From an uncultured Roseburia sp. (GTDB taxonomy: Bacteria > Bacillota > Clostridia > Lachnospirales > Lachnospiraceae), in contig CAAELX010000027.1 in the NCBI GenBank assembly GCA_900756925.1, positions 15,967 through 79,966 on the forward strand: 64,000 nucleotides of DNA, given 5' to 3'. The position numbers and the translations under genes were made by a program. This document shows positions 25,762 to 34,727 of the stretch, in pieces. Every line of letters begins with the position of its first letter. Within the stretch, counting starts at the first letter, position 1. The notes beneath the pieces are model-generated. The model worked only from the letters and a program-made list of their open reading frames with translations. It had not been told where the DNA came from and made no database searches.

Positions 25762-25795
25762 ACAATAGAATGCACACTTCAGAGCGTTCTATTGT
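25762..25795. repeat. Palindrome with ACAATAGAA arms, copy 1
   Basis: ACAATAGAA (25762-25770) and TTCTATTGT (25787-25795) are perfect 9-bp arms, with three more pairs inside. It lies about 100 bp before the XdhC-type gene. The same arms recur at 36169-36203. It is not followed by a T-run, so it may be an operator or a small repeat. Confidence 0.75.
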
Positions 25796-25894
25796 CATGA
25801 ATAAAAAACCGTGCTACACTTCTTTTAAAGGATCTCCTGCCTGGCAGGGCAGATCTGTATTTCTCATTATGATAATCCAAAAGGTGTGAAAATT

Positions 25895-26839
25895 ATGACA
25901 GAACATATAACATGGCATCCGTTTGAGATGCAGTTTCGAAAACCGGAAAATGCCCCATCTGGCAGCAATACTGCCACACAGGCCGAAGAAATCGTATATA
26001 CAAGAAAATTTCAGGCACCGAAGCGCCTTCTGATCTTAGGCTGCGGCTATGTGGCACAGTCACTGTGCCGATTTGCTTCCCAGCTTGAATTTGAAGTATA
26101 TGCCGCAGATGACAGGCCTTCCTTTGCGAATGCTTTTGTCATGCCGGAAGCAAAGGAAGTGCTCTGCGACAGCTTTCCTGCTGCGATCGAAACGCTTCAT
26201 CTGACTGATCAGGACTTTATCGCGATCGTGACACGCGGTCACAAACATGACGCGGACTGCATCCGAACGATTTATGCGTCCGGTATTATTCCTTCCTACA
26301 TCGGTCTGATTGGTTCCCGCAGACGGGTTGCAGGACTTTTTGAAAATCTGTGCAGCGAGGGCATTCCCCGCGCCTTTTTAGATACAATCCACACCCCGAT
26401 CGGCTTAAGCATCGGTGCAGTCACAACCGATGAGATCGCCATCTCCATTTTAGCCGAGCTGATTCAGGTGCGGAGCAGTCTCTCCTCCGGAAAAAAGCAC
26501 GGCATTTTAGAGCAGACTAACATGGATCCTGTCTTTTTATCTTCCCTTCTGACCGAGGAACCGAAAGCCATCGCTGTCGTCATCGACCGCAAAGGCTCTA
26601 CCCCGGTCAAAACGGGTGCCATTATGACAGTCAACGCACTCGGGCAGTCCTTCGGCACAATCGGTGGCGGCTGTGGGGAGCACGAGGTATTTCGCCTCTC
26701 CTTAGACGTGCTTGCCACCGGAAAAGATGCTTTCGTATCTGTCGATATGACCAATGATTTTGCTGGGGAAGAGGGCATGGTCTGCGGCGGCACCATGGAT
26801 GTTATTATCCACTATCTGCCAGGAAAATTTTCCTTTTAA
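25895..26839 (+). CDS. XdhC/CoxI-family protein with swapped domain order
   Basis: 314 residues from the ATG at 25895, 10 nt after AAAAGG; an in-frame GTG three codons earlier is less likely. XdhC proteins insert or protect the sulfurated molybdenum cofactor of xanthine-dehydrogenase-like enzymes. Residues about 40-205 are the Rossmann XdhC_C domain (LLILGCGYVAQSLCRF, AADDRP, GLIGSRRRVAGL, HTPIGLSIGAVTTDEIAISILAEL). Residues about 220-310 are the XdhC_CoxI domain (VVIDRKGSTPVKTGAIM, GTIGGGCGEHEV). The common order is the reverse. No molybdenum hydroxylase gene is in the window. Confidence 0.88.
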   Translation: MTEHITWHPFEMQFRKPENAPSGSNTATQAEEIVYTRKFQAPKRLLILGCGYVAQSLCRFASQLEFEVYAADDRPSFANAFVMPEAKEVLCDSFPAAIETLHLTDQDFIAIVTRGHKHDADCIRTIYASGIIPSYIGLIGSRRRVAGLFENLCSEGIPRAFLDTIHTPIGLSIGAVTTDEIAISILAELIQVRSSLSSGKKHGILEQTNMDPVFLSSLLTEEPKAIAVVIDRKGSTPVKTGAIMTVNALGQSFGTIGGGCGEHEVFRLSLDVLATGKDAFVSVDMTNDFAGEEGMVCGGTMDVIIHYLPGKFSF

Positions 26840-26848
26840 TTTTTGTTT

Positions 26849-26941
26849 CCGCGCCATGATGCCGGACAGACGGTGCGGGACATATGGCTCTTCCAGATAT
26901 GCCACCTCCTGCTCCGTCAGCTTCCGTTCTGTCGCTTTCAC
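26849..26941 (-). pseudogene. Likely C-terminal remnant of an aldo/keto reductase
   Basis: The minus-strand frame gives VKATERKLTEQEVAYLEEPY followed by VPHRLSGIMAR. From memory, LTEEEIAYLEE-Y-PH-x2-G is the C-terminus of aldo/keto reductases of the NADP-dependent type. Nothing catalytic is present: the XRE gene ends directly upstream at 26949 and the convergent XdhC gene starts to overlap after 26839. It is read as the leftover of a deletion. The family call is moderate. Confidence 0.42.
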
Positions 26942-26948
26942 CGCACCA

Positions 26949-27572
26949 TCATTTCCGGTTGTTCTGGTTCGTCCACACAACGAAGATGGTCAATAACATG
27001 TACATCATCCACACTAAAATCCGGCTGGGTACTCCCACCAGATTTAAAAGCGAGATGCTGCCTCCCACTCCTCCTAACATGAACGCTGCATAGATGTGCC
27101 GTCCTTCCTTGTCGCTCTGGTTTTTGGCATACAGATACATGCCGACAACTGCGAGCGCAAGAATTGACCCTACGAAAGCTCCGCCTAACAGATTCGCCTT
27201 TCCGGCAAACCACAGAATCGCTGTCACACCGATAATAATGCTGCCAGCTAACCACGCCGCTGTCTTATCCTGCCTCCGGTTTATCTGATCCATCTCGACT
27301 GCCTGATTCATCAGTTCGGCCAACTCCTGTCTGGTGTAAGTTTCTTTTTTCTGCCACATCTCTTCTTTTTCCGAACGCATCAGCTCCGGGATTGATAGAT
27401 CCAGTGCCGCTGCGAGCGGTTCTATCGTGGAAATCTCCGGGAACCCAAGTCCTCTCTCCCATCTGCTGACCGCTTTGTCCGTCACACTAATTTTTTCTGC
27501 AAGCTCTGCCTGTGTCATATTTTTTTCTTTTCTCATCTGCGCAAGAAACTGCCCGAATACTGTCGCGTCCAT
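26949..27572 (-). CDS. XRE-family regulator with C-terminal membrane segments
   Basis: 207 residues from the ATG at 27572 (MDATVFGQFLAQMRKEKNMT), which has AAAGGAGG upstream. Residues 5-62 form a Cro/C1 HTH (QAELAEKISVTDKAVSRWERGLGFPE). Residues about 105-200 contain three to four hydrophobic segments. The HTH-plus-membrane layout is frequent in Firmicutes regulators that respond at the membrane. The target is unknown. The MarR-MATE operon is divergent on the other side. Confidence 0.85.
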   Translation of the reverse strand: MDATVFGQFLAQMRKEKNMTQAELAEKISVTDKAVSRWERGLGFPEISTIEPLAAALDLSIPELMRSEKEEMWQKKETYTRQELAELMNQAVEMDQINRRQDKTAAWLAGSIIIGVTAILWFAGKANLLGGAFVGSILALAVVGMYLYAKNQSDKEGRHIYAAFMLGGVGGSISLLNLVGVPSRILVWMMYMLLTIFVVWTNQNNRK

Positions 27573-27716
27573 ATTATTCCTCCTTTTGTTCTTTACAGGT
27601 TTCATTCTAGGCAGAATGCGACTTTTTTGTCAATCGATGAATCCTTTACCTGCTGTTTTTCCCGGTTTTCCGTTATCTGCTGCATCGTCTGCTGGAACAA
27701 ACTTTCTATTTTTCTG

Positions 27717-27769
27717 TTGACAAATTCTTTTTCCTCTGTATAATTATCGATGGTAATTATCTTTGATAA
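27717..27769 (+). promoter_or_regulatory. Promoter and operator of marR-MATE operon
   Basis: TTGACA (27717-27722), a 16-bp spacer and TATAAT (27739-27744) give a near-consensus sigma-A promoter. It overlaps and is followed by an inverted repeat TTATC-N16-GATAA (27744-27769), which covers the likely transcription start. This is the place expected for a MarR-type repressor. Confidence 0.75.
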
Positions 27770-27894
27770 CTATTTCATCAGTAGAATAATACTTCACAAG
27801 TATCCTATTACTATCTGTTTTTCAAAAATCGTGGACGCCTGGCATACCGGAATCACCGGATGCCTGCATTCACGGGAAAGGCACGGTCATAACT

Positions 27895-28347
27895 ATGACA
27901 AACGAAAAAGTTAAACGAATGTTTGATGCCTGCTATCAGGCAAAACGGATCCGTGAGATGCTCCCACCGCTGCCACAGGGAATCATGCCATCTTACATTC
28001 AATATATGGATCTGATCCAATCCATGGAAAGGCAGGGGATTCCGGTAAAAATCTCCGATATCAGCGAGCAGATGAACCTTCCGCGTCCCGGCGTCACCAG
28101 GACGGTAAAAGAAATGGAAGAAAAAGGACTCCTTCACAAGATTGCCTCCGAAAATGACGGGCGGGTCACTTACATCACCGTCACGGAAGAAGGGAAGAAG
28201 CTGTCCAAAAAATACGATGAAGAATATTTTACCGGGCTTTCCTCTGCCCTCTCAGATATCTCTGAGGAAGAGGCCGACTGCATGATACAGACCATTGAAA
28301 AATTTTATGAACGAATGCGTGAAAGGAGAACACATTATGACAAATAA
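27895..28347 (+). CDS. MarR-family transcriptional regulator
   Basis: 150 residues. Winged-helix core ISDISEQMNLPRPGVTRTVKEMEEKGLLHKIASENDGRVTYITVTEEGKKL (about 53-103) is typical of MarR, including the D-x-R of the wing (DGR). It overlaps the MATE gene by 11 bp, so the two are co-transcribed and coupled. Repression of its own operon and release by a drug or metabolite is the usual mode. Confidence 0.92.
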   Translation: MTNEKVKRMFDACYQAKRIREMLPPLPQGIMPSYIQYMDLIQSMERQGIPVKISDISEQMNLPRPGVTRTVKEMEEKGLLHKIASENDGRVTYITVTEEGKKLSKKYDEEYFTGLSSALSDISEEEADCMIQTIEKFYERMRERRTHYDK

Positions 28348-29689
28348 TAACGCAGACTTCACACAGGGAAGCATTTTAAAAAAACTGATTGCTTTTATGA
28401 TCCCGATTCTCGGTGCACTCATCTTACAGGCTGCCTACGGTGCCGTTGACGTTCTTGTCGTCGGACGGTTCGGCACTACCTCCGGACTTTCCGCCGTATC
28501 AACCGGAAGCCAGGTATTGAACCTCGTCACCTTCGTTGTTGTCCAGTTTGCCATGGGTATCACCGTTCTGATCGCCCGCTATTTAGGAGAGAAAAAACCG
28601 GAGCAGATTGGTTCTGTTATCGGTGGTGCCGCTGTTGTATTTACGATCATTTCTGTTGTACTTTTTATTGTTATGGTATTTTTTGCCAGACCGATCTCCA
28701 TCCTGATGCAGGCACCGGAAGAGGCGGTCACACTTACAACCAGCTATGTGCGCATCTGCGGGAGCGGTATTTTCTTTATTGTTGCTTACAACCTGCTGTC
28801 CGCCATTTTCCGTGGCTTAGGCGACAGTAAGTCCCCGCTCCTCTTTGTTCTGATCGCCTGTATCGTCAATATCATCGGGGATCTTGTTTTAGTAGCCGGA
28901 CTTCATCTGGATGCTGCCGGTGCCGCCCTCGCAACGGTATCCGCGCAGGCATTAAGTGTCGTATTCGCTGTGATCCTTTTTATCAAAAAAGATCTGCCGT
29001 TTAAAATAACGAAGAAAGATTTCCACCTGAACACACAGTGTAAGAAGTTTTTGGAAATCGGTCTTCCATTGGCTCTCCAGGAATTTTTGACACAGCTTTC
29101 CTTCCTCGCCCTGTGCGCTTTTATCAACCGGCTTGGACTCGAAGCTTCCTCCGGATACGGCGTTGCATGTAAGATCGTAAACTTCGCCATGTTAATTCCA
29201 AGTGCACTGATGCAGTCCTTAGCGTCCTTCGTCTCCCAGAATATCGGCGCCGGAGAATATAAACGTGCAAAGCGATGCCTGTTCACCGGAATCGGCGTCG
29301 GACTTACCGTCGGCTGCTTTGTATTCTGCCTTGTTATGTTCAAGGGAGATCTACTTGCAGGCTTTTTCGCAACGGAACCTGCTGTTATCGCCAACGCCTA
29401 TGACTATCTGAAGGGATTTGCGCTTGAGACTCTTGCAACCGCAGTTCTGTTCAGCATGATCGGTTATTTTAACGGAACGAACAAAACACTCTGGGTCATG
29501 GCTCAGGGACTGTTCCAGACGCTGCTTGTCCGCCTTCCGTTGGCTTATTATATGAGTATCCAGCCGGATGCGAGTCTGATGAAGATTGGTCTGGCTGCAC
29601 CGATTTCTACATTGGTTGGTGTGGTGCTGAATATTTGCTTTTATACTTATCTGAATCACGCTGAAAAGAAGAACGCTGTATTGAATTAG
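28337..29689 (+). CDS. MATE-family efflux transporter
   Basis: 450 residues from the ATG at 28337, which has AAAGGAGA 7 nt upstream. Twelve hydrophobic segments are expected; the first follows QGSILKKLIAFMIPILGALILQ. MATE proteins export drugs or cationic metabolites using Na or H gradients. It is the effector gene of the MarR unit. A strong terminator follows at 29743. Confidence 0.93.
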   Translation: MTNNNADFTQGSILKKLIAFMIPILGALILQAAYGAVDVLVVGRFGTTSGLSAVSTGSQVLNLVTFVVVQFAMGITVLIARYLGEKKPEQIGSVIGGAAVVFTIISVVLFIVMVFFARPISILMQAPEEAVTLTTSYVRICGSGIFFIVAYNLLSAIFRGLGDSKSPLLFVLIACIVNIIGDLVLVAGLHLDAAGAALATVSAQALSVVFAVILFIKKDLPFKITKKDFHLNTQCKKFLEIGLPLALQEFLTQLSFLALCAFINRLGLEASSGYGVACKIVNFAMLIPSALMQSLASFVSQNIGAGEYKRAKRCLFTGIGVGLTVGCFVFCLVMFKGDLLAGFFATEPAVIANAYDYLKGFALETLATAVLFSMIGYFNGTNKTLWVMAQGLFQTLLVRLPLAYYMSIQPDASLMKIGLAAPISTLVGVVLNICFYTYLNHAEKKNAVLN

Positions 29690-29742
29690 AAGCCCCTCCC
29701 ATCCCCGGCATTCGTTACGTTATGTTTGGCAGCTTGCATACG

Positions 29743-29797
29743 AAAATCCCCCAGAACACAGAATGGTAATCCATAACTCTGTGTTCTGGGGGATTTT
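29743..29797. terminator. Strong bidirectional terminator
   Basis: A 20-bp near-perfect stem (AAAATCCCCCAGAACACAGA, 29743-29762, with 29778-29797) encloses a 15-nt loop and ends in T-tracts on both sides. It separates the convergent MATE and Cys-rich genes. Confidence 0.92.
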
Positions 29798-29814
29798 TAT
29801 CCATAATAAAAATA

Positions 29815-30741
29815 CTAAAATAAATCCAGCATATTGTCCAGATACAATGCCTCTCTGACATGAATCTGGTATTCTGGCTTTGTCAGATAATAGAGTAGAA
29901 ATTCTAACACCAGTGCACTTCCTAATCCTCTGCCCTCGATTTTAAAATTCGTAAAGCCCATTGGCAGATAAGTATTTTGGATATCCTCTGTGCTGATAAA
30001 GCCTGGATTTTGCATCGCCTTTGAGAAGCGGTAGCCGCCCTGCGCTTCCGGTGCAAGGCATCTGTGTTCTTCGCCGGCCTCTCCCAGATTTTTGCGGCTG
30101 ACATCTTCATAGCAGCGTTTCCGGTCCTTGCAGCCGAACGAACAGCATTCGTTACATAGGAATTCCACTTTGTCTTTCTGTGTTTCAGACAACGTATTCC
30201 ATTTTTCAAATGCTTTATTCAGGCGGAAATCCGGGACAACATAGCGGAACTCTTCTCTCTGGATCTCGTTCTGACATGCCTTAAATTCCGTTAAAACTTT
30301 TGTTGTGGAGGATACCTGATAAAGTCCCGGATAGTTCTTCTTCAAATAGTTCAGTAACAGCTCTGAGTGAACGATCACGCCATTTTGTGTTCCATCCGTT
30401 TTCTCAAACATGCCGCAAAGCGCGTTGCACCGCTTATCCGAAAGATGTTCTTCCCGAAGCAGCGAGTTGCTGAATGTAAGGCGCGCAGAAATCCCGTACG
30501 CTTCCGTCAGGGATAATACTTTCTGCGGAGACACTTCTCCTGCCTCCACGCGCCCTCCGCCCCACAGGCAGTCTTCCGGTGCACCGTAGATGGAACCAAT
30601 CCCGCACCAGTCATAAAAATATTCCCGGTGTTCCCGAAATAATGGCAAAAACATCCGGTATAGTTCATAAAATTCAAATAATCCCGGAAGGTGATAATAC
30701 GCTATGCCATTCTTCTTCCGTGGTGTTTTCCGATACGTCAT
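29815..30741 (-). CDS. Conserved-looking Cys-rich protein of unknown function
   Basis: 308 residues from the ATG at 30741 (MTYRKTPRKKNG). A motif CNECCSFGCKDRKRCYEDVSR lies near residue 195 and further Cys near 105-160 (LSDKRCNALCGMF, CQNE). The spacing C-x2-C-x4-C-x5-C is like that of iron-sulfur-cluster proteins of the peptidase U32/UbiU group, and segments such as SSTTKVLTEFKACQNEIQREEF fit a TIM-barrel layout. The similarity is by eye and is weak, so no function is assigned. No Mo or quinone genes are near. Confidence 0.6.
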   Translation of the reverse strand: MTYRKTPRKKNGIAYYHLPGLFEFYELYRMFLPLFREHREYFYDWCGIGSIYGAPEDCLWGGGRVEAGEVSPQKVLSLTEAYGISARLTFSNSLLREEHLSDKRCNALCGMFEKTDGTQNGVIVHSELLLNYLKKNYPGLYQVSSTTKVLTEFKACQNEIQREEFRYVVPDFRLNKAFEKWNTLSETQKDKVEFLCNECCSFGCKDRKRCYEDVSRKNLGEAGEEHRCLAPEAQGGYRFSKAMQNPGFISTEDIQNTYLPMGFTNFKIEGRGLGSALVLEFLLYYLTKPEYQIHVREALYLDNMLDLF

Positions 30742-30835
30742 TACCAAAGCTGTCCTTCCCCTAATCCAAACACAATCTCTGTATGTTTAAAATTTTTTCA
30801 TGTTCCCTGCTTTTCTCTGCCACCGCGCAACAGCC

Positions 30836-31321
30836 CTACTGTCCGACTAGCGCTCCCAGCTCTGCAAACACGCGGTCCGCATACATCTGCTTGATCTCAT
30901 GGCGGCTCATTCCTGCGACAGGGACATTCCACTCATAGGAATACGCCTTTTCATTTATAAGAATGCAAAAAAACACCTGTCCCTGCACGCTGTCGGCATT
31001 GTTCGGATCCACATTTCCGGTTGTGCCGGTGATGCCGATCGCAATATCTGTGCCAAGATTTTTTGCGGCTGTCCGCGCCATCGCCTCCGCGCACTCCGCG
31101 GAATACACACCATATTTTTCAATGATGCCCGCATCTACCCCGGCGTGAACCTTCGTCTCATTCAGATATGTGACATACCCACCCGGGAAAATGGCGGATG
31201 CGCCTTCCGTGTCCGTGATCATGGAAGCGATCAGCCCGGAGGTACAGCTCTCCATGGTGGAGATGGTCGTGTGTGTGGAAATTAGGTTTTTTATGATTTT
31301 GTCTGTGTGTTTCCGATCCAT
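30836..31321 (-). CDS. CinA C-terminal-type nicotinamide-nucleotide amidase (PncC)
   Basis: 161 residues, a stand-alone CinA C-terminal domain: TMESCTSGLIASMITDTEGAS near 20 and IAIGITGTTGNVDPNNADSVQGQVFF near 105. These enzymes deamidate NMN back into the NAD cycle. The long CinA form with the N-terminal domain is not here. It is followed on the same strand by U32-like gene 90 bp later and preceded by the endonuclease IV gene. Confidence 0.9.
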   Translation of the reverse strand: MDRKHTDKIIKNLISTHTTISTMESCTSGLIASMITDTEGASAIFPGGYVTYLNETKVHAGVDAGIIEKYGVYSAECAEAMARTAAKNLGTDIAIGITGTTGNVDPNNADSVQGQVFFCILINEKAYSYEWNVPVAGMSRHEIKQMYADRVFAELGALVGQ

Positions 31322-31405
31322 TGGTTGTCCTCCGATACTTTCTTCCTCATCTCTTCAAAGCTCTCGATTCCGATTGGAAGCTTCTTTTGCCGACAATCAC
31401 GTTCC

Positions 31406-32272
31406 TTATTCTAACAGCCAGGCAATCTCCTCCTTGTATGGCGGGATCGTTTTCTTTTTCTCGCCTTCTGCGCAGAGCCACGGTGTCTCTAAGATTTTCG
31501 GAATGTCTGAGAATCTCTCGTCATGAACCAACCGGTGCAGTGTGTCATATCCGATGGTTCCTTTTCCAATATTTGCATGGCGGTCTTTGTGGGCTCCGAG
31601 CGGATTTAAGCTGTCATTCACGTGGAAAACAGCGATCTGATCAAGACCGATGACCTCATCAAATTTCCGGAAAACTCCCTCGTAATCATGCACAAGATCA
31701 TAACCGGCGTCGTTGACATGGCAGGTGTCAAAGCAGACTCTTAAACGGTCTTTTTTATGGACGCCGTCATAAATCTTTGCAAGCTCCTCAAAGGTGCGTC
31801 CGATCTCACTTCCTTTTCCAGCCATGGTCTCAAGCGCGATGTATACCTCATCCTCATTCTCATCAAGCACCATGTTCAGCCCCTTTACTGCCTGTTCAAT
31901 CCCCGCTTCTGCACCTGCTTCTAATGCAGATCCCGGATGAAGCACCAGTATGTTACTGCGCATGGCGGCGGTCCTTACAATCTCTTTTTCCAGAAATTCT
32001 ACAGCAAGCTCAAAGGTTTCCGGTTTTACTGTGTTGGCAAGGTTGATGATATAAGGCGCGTGCACTACGATTTCTTCAATTCCGGCTATCTTTGCGTACT
32101 CCCAGCCCGCCTCGATATTTAACTCTGATATTTCTTTTCTTCTTGTATTCTGAGGTGCTCCCGTGTAGAGCATCAGGACGTTGGAGCCATAGCTCTCCGC
32201 TTCTTTTACGGATGCCAGAAACATCTCTTTTCCTGCCATTCCTACATGGGAACCTAATTTAATCTGTGACAT
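31406..32272 (-). CDS. nfo: Deoxyribonuclease IV (AP endonuclease IV)
   Basis: 288 residues. The signature HPGSALEAG near 115, [17 protein letters not shown] near 150, [15 protein letters not shown] near 183 and [25 protein letters not shown] near 220 hold the zinc-binding His, Glu and Asp residues. It incises DNA at abasic sites in base excision repair. Confidence 0.97.
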   Translation of the reverse strand: MSQIKLGSHVGMAGKEMFLASVKEAESYGSNVLMLYTGAPQNTRRKEISELNIEAGWEYAKIAGIEEIVVHAPYIINLANTVKPETFELAVEFLEKEIVRTAAMRSNILVLHPGSALEAGAEAGIEQAVKGLNMVLDENEDEVYIALETMAGKGSEIGRTFEELAKIYDGVHKKDRLRVCFDTCHVNDAGYDLVHDYEGVFRKFDEVIGLDQIAVFHVNDSLNPLGAHKDRHANIGKGTIGYDTLHRLVHDERFSDIPKILETPWLCAEGEKKKTIPPYKEEIAWLLE

Positions 32273-32300
32273 TTTGTAGTTTCCTTTCCGGATCTGCTTT

Positions 32301-32762
32301 TTACTTTAATTCCATATTGATTGATTTTTCTGTAAAACCATAGTTTTGATACATTTCGTATGCCATTTTGTTTTTGGCATTGACCTGCAGCTCGATCGTA
32401 TCATAACTTTTTTCTTCCCGGATCTGCTTCACTTTTTCAAAGAACTGATGTCCGATCCCTTTTCCACGGTATTTTTCATCTACTGCCATGGTACTGATAA
32501 AGAGGATGTCCTTTGTCACCTGGGCAGGACTTTCCACATGGCGGTGTATCAGTTCCAGGACACCGGCAACAGTACCATCCGCTTCTGCCACGTACCAGCT
32601 GTCACTTTTTAAAATCTGTTCAAACATTTCCCTTGTGATCAGTGGGCTTGCCGGTTTGTATACATCCGGTCTCCAGTCAACATGAAGCTTTTGAACCTGA
32701 TCCATAATGTTGGAAAATCTGTCATAATCCTGTATTTTCGGAGTACGAATTGTAATCTTCAT
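32301..32762 (-). CDS. GNAT-family N-acetyltransferase
   Basis: 153 residues. The acetyl-CoA-binding motif [20 protein letters not shown] (about 94-113) and the following [21 protein letters not shown] are typical. The acceptor is unknown. It stands 28 bp before nfo on the same strand and could be co-transcribed. The upstream 390 bp contain only repeats. Confidence 0.88.
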   Translation of the reverse strand: MKITIRTPKIQDYDRFSNIMDQVQKLHVDWRPDVYKPASPLITREMFEQILKSDSWYVAEADGTVAGVLELIHRHVESPAQVTKDILFISTMAVDEKYRGKGIGHQFFEKVKQIREEKSYDTIELQVNAKNKMAYEMYQNYGFTEKSINMELK

Positions 32763-32809
32763 ATGGGGAGGATTCCTTTCTACTTGTTTTTATAAATTGG
32801 AATGAAACT

Positions 32810-32853
32810 AAATCGCTGCGCGATGGCCTACCAAGGCTGTGGCATAGCGATTT
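32810..32853. repeat. Hairpin repeat (AAATCGCT ends)
   Basis: AAATCGCT (32810-32817) and AGCGATTT (32846-32853) pair perfectly, with a partly paired interior. T-rich sequence follows on the plus strand. No plus-strand gene lies upstream, so it is listed as a repeat. The rest of 32763-33077 holds no gene that could be supported. Confidence 0.6.
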
Positions 32854-33010
32854 TCTTTTTTCTATAACAAAACAGTGGAAAGCAAGTCCTAAAAGTAGTA
32901 TTGTTAAGTCACCACAACGAAACTATCAAACAGGATCGACCTTCCCACTGCCTATGAAAAGAATACCACCCTTCCCCTAGGTTGGCAAGCGGTTTTATAG
33001 CCCAAATGCA

Positions 33011-33058
33011 CCTCCATATAAAGCAGTGTTCCGGATAACTACTGATTTTATATGGAGG
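33011..33058. repeat. Hairpin with perfect 12-bp arms
   Basis: CCTCCATATAAA (33011-33022) and TTTATATGGAGG (33047-33058) are perfect complements around a 24-nt core that itself contains CAGT/ACTG. It lies between the ABC-F terminator and the GNAT promoter region. Confidence 0.75.
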
Positions 33059-33077
33059 ATTTTTGCAAAAAACCGCA

Positions 33078-33120
33078 AAAAGACAGCTGTGGAATCACCA
33101 ACGCTTCCATTGCTGTCTTT
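33078..33120 (-). terminator. Terminator after ABC-F gene
   Basis: AGACAGC (33081-33087) pairs with GCTGTCT (33112-33118) and TGGAA with TTCCA inside. The minus strand ends with a T-rich tail (33080-33077). Confidence 0.65.
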
Positions 33121-33151
33121 GCTGTCTTTTCTTTCTTTTCCTTCTTCACTC

Positions 33152-34708
33152 CTAGAAGATCTTTGTTGTCCACTTCGAACAGTCCCACACCTCATTCACG
33201 ATATCCTGATAGAACTCCGGTTCGTGGCAGATTAAGAGGATACTTCCACGGTACTCCTGTAATGCGCGCTTTAGCTCGTCCTTCGCATCCACATCCAGAT
33301 GGTTAGTCGGCTCGTCCAATAGCAGCACATTTGTCGATTTATTGATCAGCTTGCAAAGACGTACTTTCGCCTGCTCGCCTCCGCTTAAAACGCGCACCAG
33401 ACTTTCGATATGCTTTGTCGTCAGACCACATTTTGCAAGGGCGGAACGCACCTCGTACTGGCTGAAGGACGGAAACTCCTCCCAGATCTCCTCGATACAG
33501 GTGTTCTTATTTTCACCCTTGATTTCCTGCTCGAAGTAGCCGATCTCTAAATTCTCACCAAGCTCTACCGAGCCTTTTAAAGATGGGATCAGACCGAGGA
33601 TACTCTTTAAGAGAGTCGTCTTTCCGATTCCGTTCGCACCGACTAACGCGATCTTGTGTCCGCGCTCCATGGAAATATTGAGTGGTTTTGACAACGGCTC
33701 GTCGTAACCGATCACAAGATCTTTGGTCTCGAAAATATATTTTCCCGGTGTTCTTCCGAGCTTGAAGTTGAATTCTGGCTTTGGTCTCTCTGCGGCTAAC
33801 TCGATGACATCCATCTTGTCTAACTTCTTCTGGCGGGACATCGCCATATTTCTTGTGGCAACCCTTGCTTTGTTTCTCGCAACAAAATCTTTTAACTCAC
33901 TGATCTCCTGCTGCTGTTTGCGATAAGCTGCCTCCAGCTGGGATTTTTTCACCTCGTAGACTTCCTGGAACTTGTCATAGTTGCCAACATAACGGTCTAA
34001 GCGCTGATTTTCCATATGATAAATAATATTGACGACCTCATTTAAGAACGGAATGTCATGGGAAATAAGGATAAACGCATTCTCATAATCCAGCAGATAG
34101 CGTTTCAGCCACGCGATACGCTCCGCATCGAGGTAATTCGTCGGCTCGTCTAAAAGCAGGATGTCCGGCTTCTCTAACAGGAGCTTCGCAAGGAGCACCT
34201 TCATACGCTGCCCTCCGCTTAAATCTGTGACATCATGCTCTAATCCAAGGTCTAAGAGACCTAATGCTCTCGCCACCTCCTCCACTTTGGAGTCAATGAT
34301 GTAGAAATCATGGAGTGTCAGTGTATCCTGGATCACACCGAGTTCCTCCATCATCGAGTCCATGGCATCCGGGTCTGCATCCCCTAACTGGTCACAGATC
34401 TGGTTCATTTTTTCTTCCAATGCAAAAAGCCATGCAAATGCAGACTTTAACACGCTCTCAATGGTCATGCCTTTGGTCAGTGTGGAATGCTGGTCCAGAT
34501 AACCCACCCGGACATTTTTCGACCATTCCACTTTTCCCTCATCCGGCATCAGCTTTCCGGTCACGATATTCATAAAGGTGGATTTTCCTTCTCCGTTCGC
34601 TCCTACTAACCCGATGTGTTCCCCTTTTAGCAGGCGGAAGGACACATCGTTAAAAATCGCCCTATCTCCAAATCCATGTGTCAGGTGTTCTACATTCAAA
34701 ATACTCAT
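33152..34708 (-). CDS. ABC-F family ATP-binding protein
   Basis: 518 residues with two ABC domains and no membrane part. First Walker A is GANGEGKST, second GANGIGKTT, with signatures LSGGQRMKVLL and LSGGEQAKVRL and a linker helix (about 250-290). ABC-F proteins act on ribosomes, some giving antibiotic protection and some tuning translation. The interdomain linker is short, which fits the YbiT/EttA-like housekeeping subgroup rather than a known resistance type, but this is an estimate. Confidence 0.92.
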   Translation of the reverse strand: MSILNVEHLTHGFGDRAIFNDVSFRLLKGEHIGLVGANGEGKSTFMNIVTGKLMPDEGKVEWSKNVRVGYLDQHSTLTKGMTIESVLKSAFAWLFALEEKMNQICDQLGDADPDAMDSMMEELGVIQDTLTLHDFYIIDSKVEEVARALGLLDLGLEHDVTDLSGGQRMKVLLAKLLLEKPDILLLDEPTNYLDAERIAWLKRYLLDYENAFILISHDIPFLNEVVNIIYHMENQRLDRYVGNYDKFQEVYEVKKSQLEAAYRKQQQEISELKDFVARNKARVATRNMAMSRQKKLDKMDVIELAAERPKPEFNFKLGRTPGKYIFETKDLVIGYDEPLSKPLNISMERGHKIALVGANGIGKTTLLKSILGLIPSLKGSVELGENLEIGYFEQEIKGENKNTCIEEIWEEFPSFSQYEVRSALAKCGLTTKHIESLVRVLSGGEQAKVRLCKLINKSTNVLLLDEPTNHLDVDAKDELKRALQEYRGSILLICHEPEFYQDIVNEVWDCSKWTTKIF

Positions 34709-34727
34709 TTAAGACCTCTTTCATACT

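Noticed and set aside
25762..25795. Palindrome as terminator of an upstream gene
   Set aside because: Neither strand has a T-run directly after the stem, and the nearest genes on both sides point away from it.
33152..34708. ABC-F protein as a specific antibiotic resistance gene
   Set aside because: Its linker between ABC domains looks short and no resistance-type leader is seen, so a housekeeping role is at least as likely.
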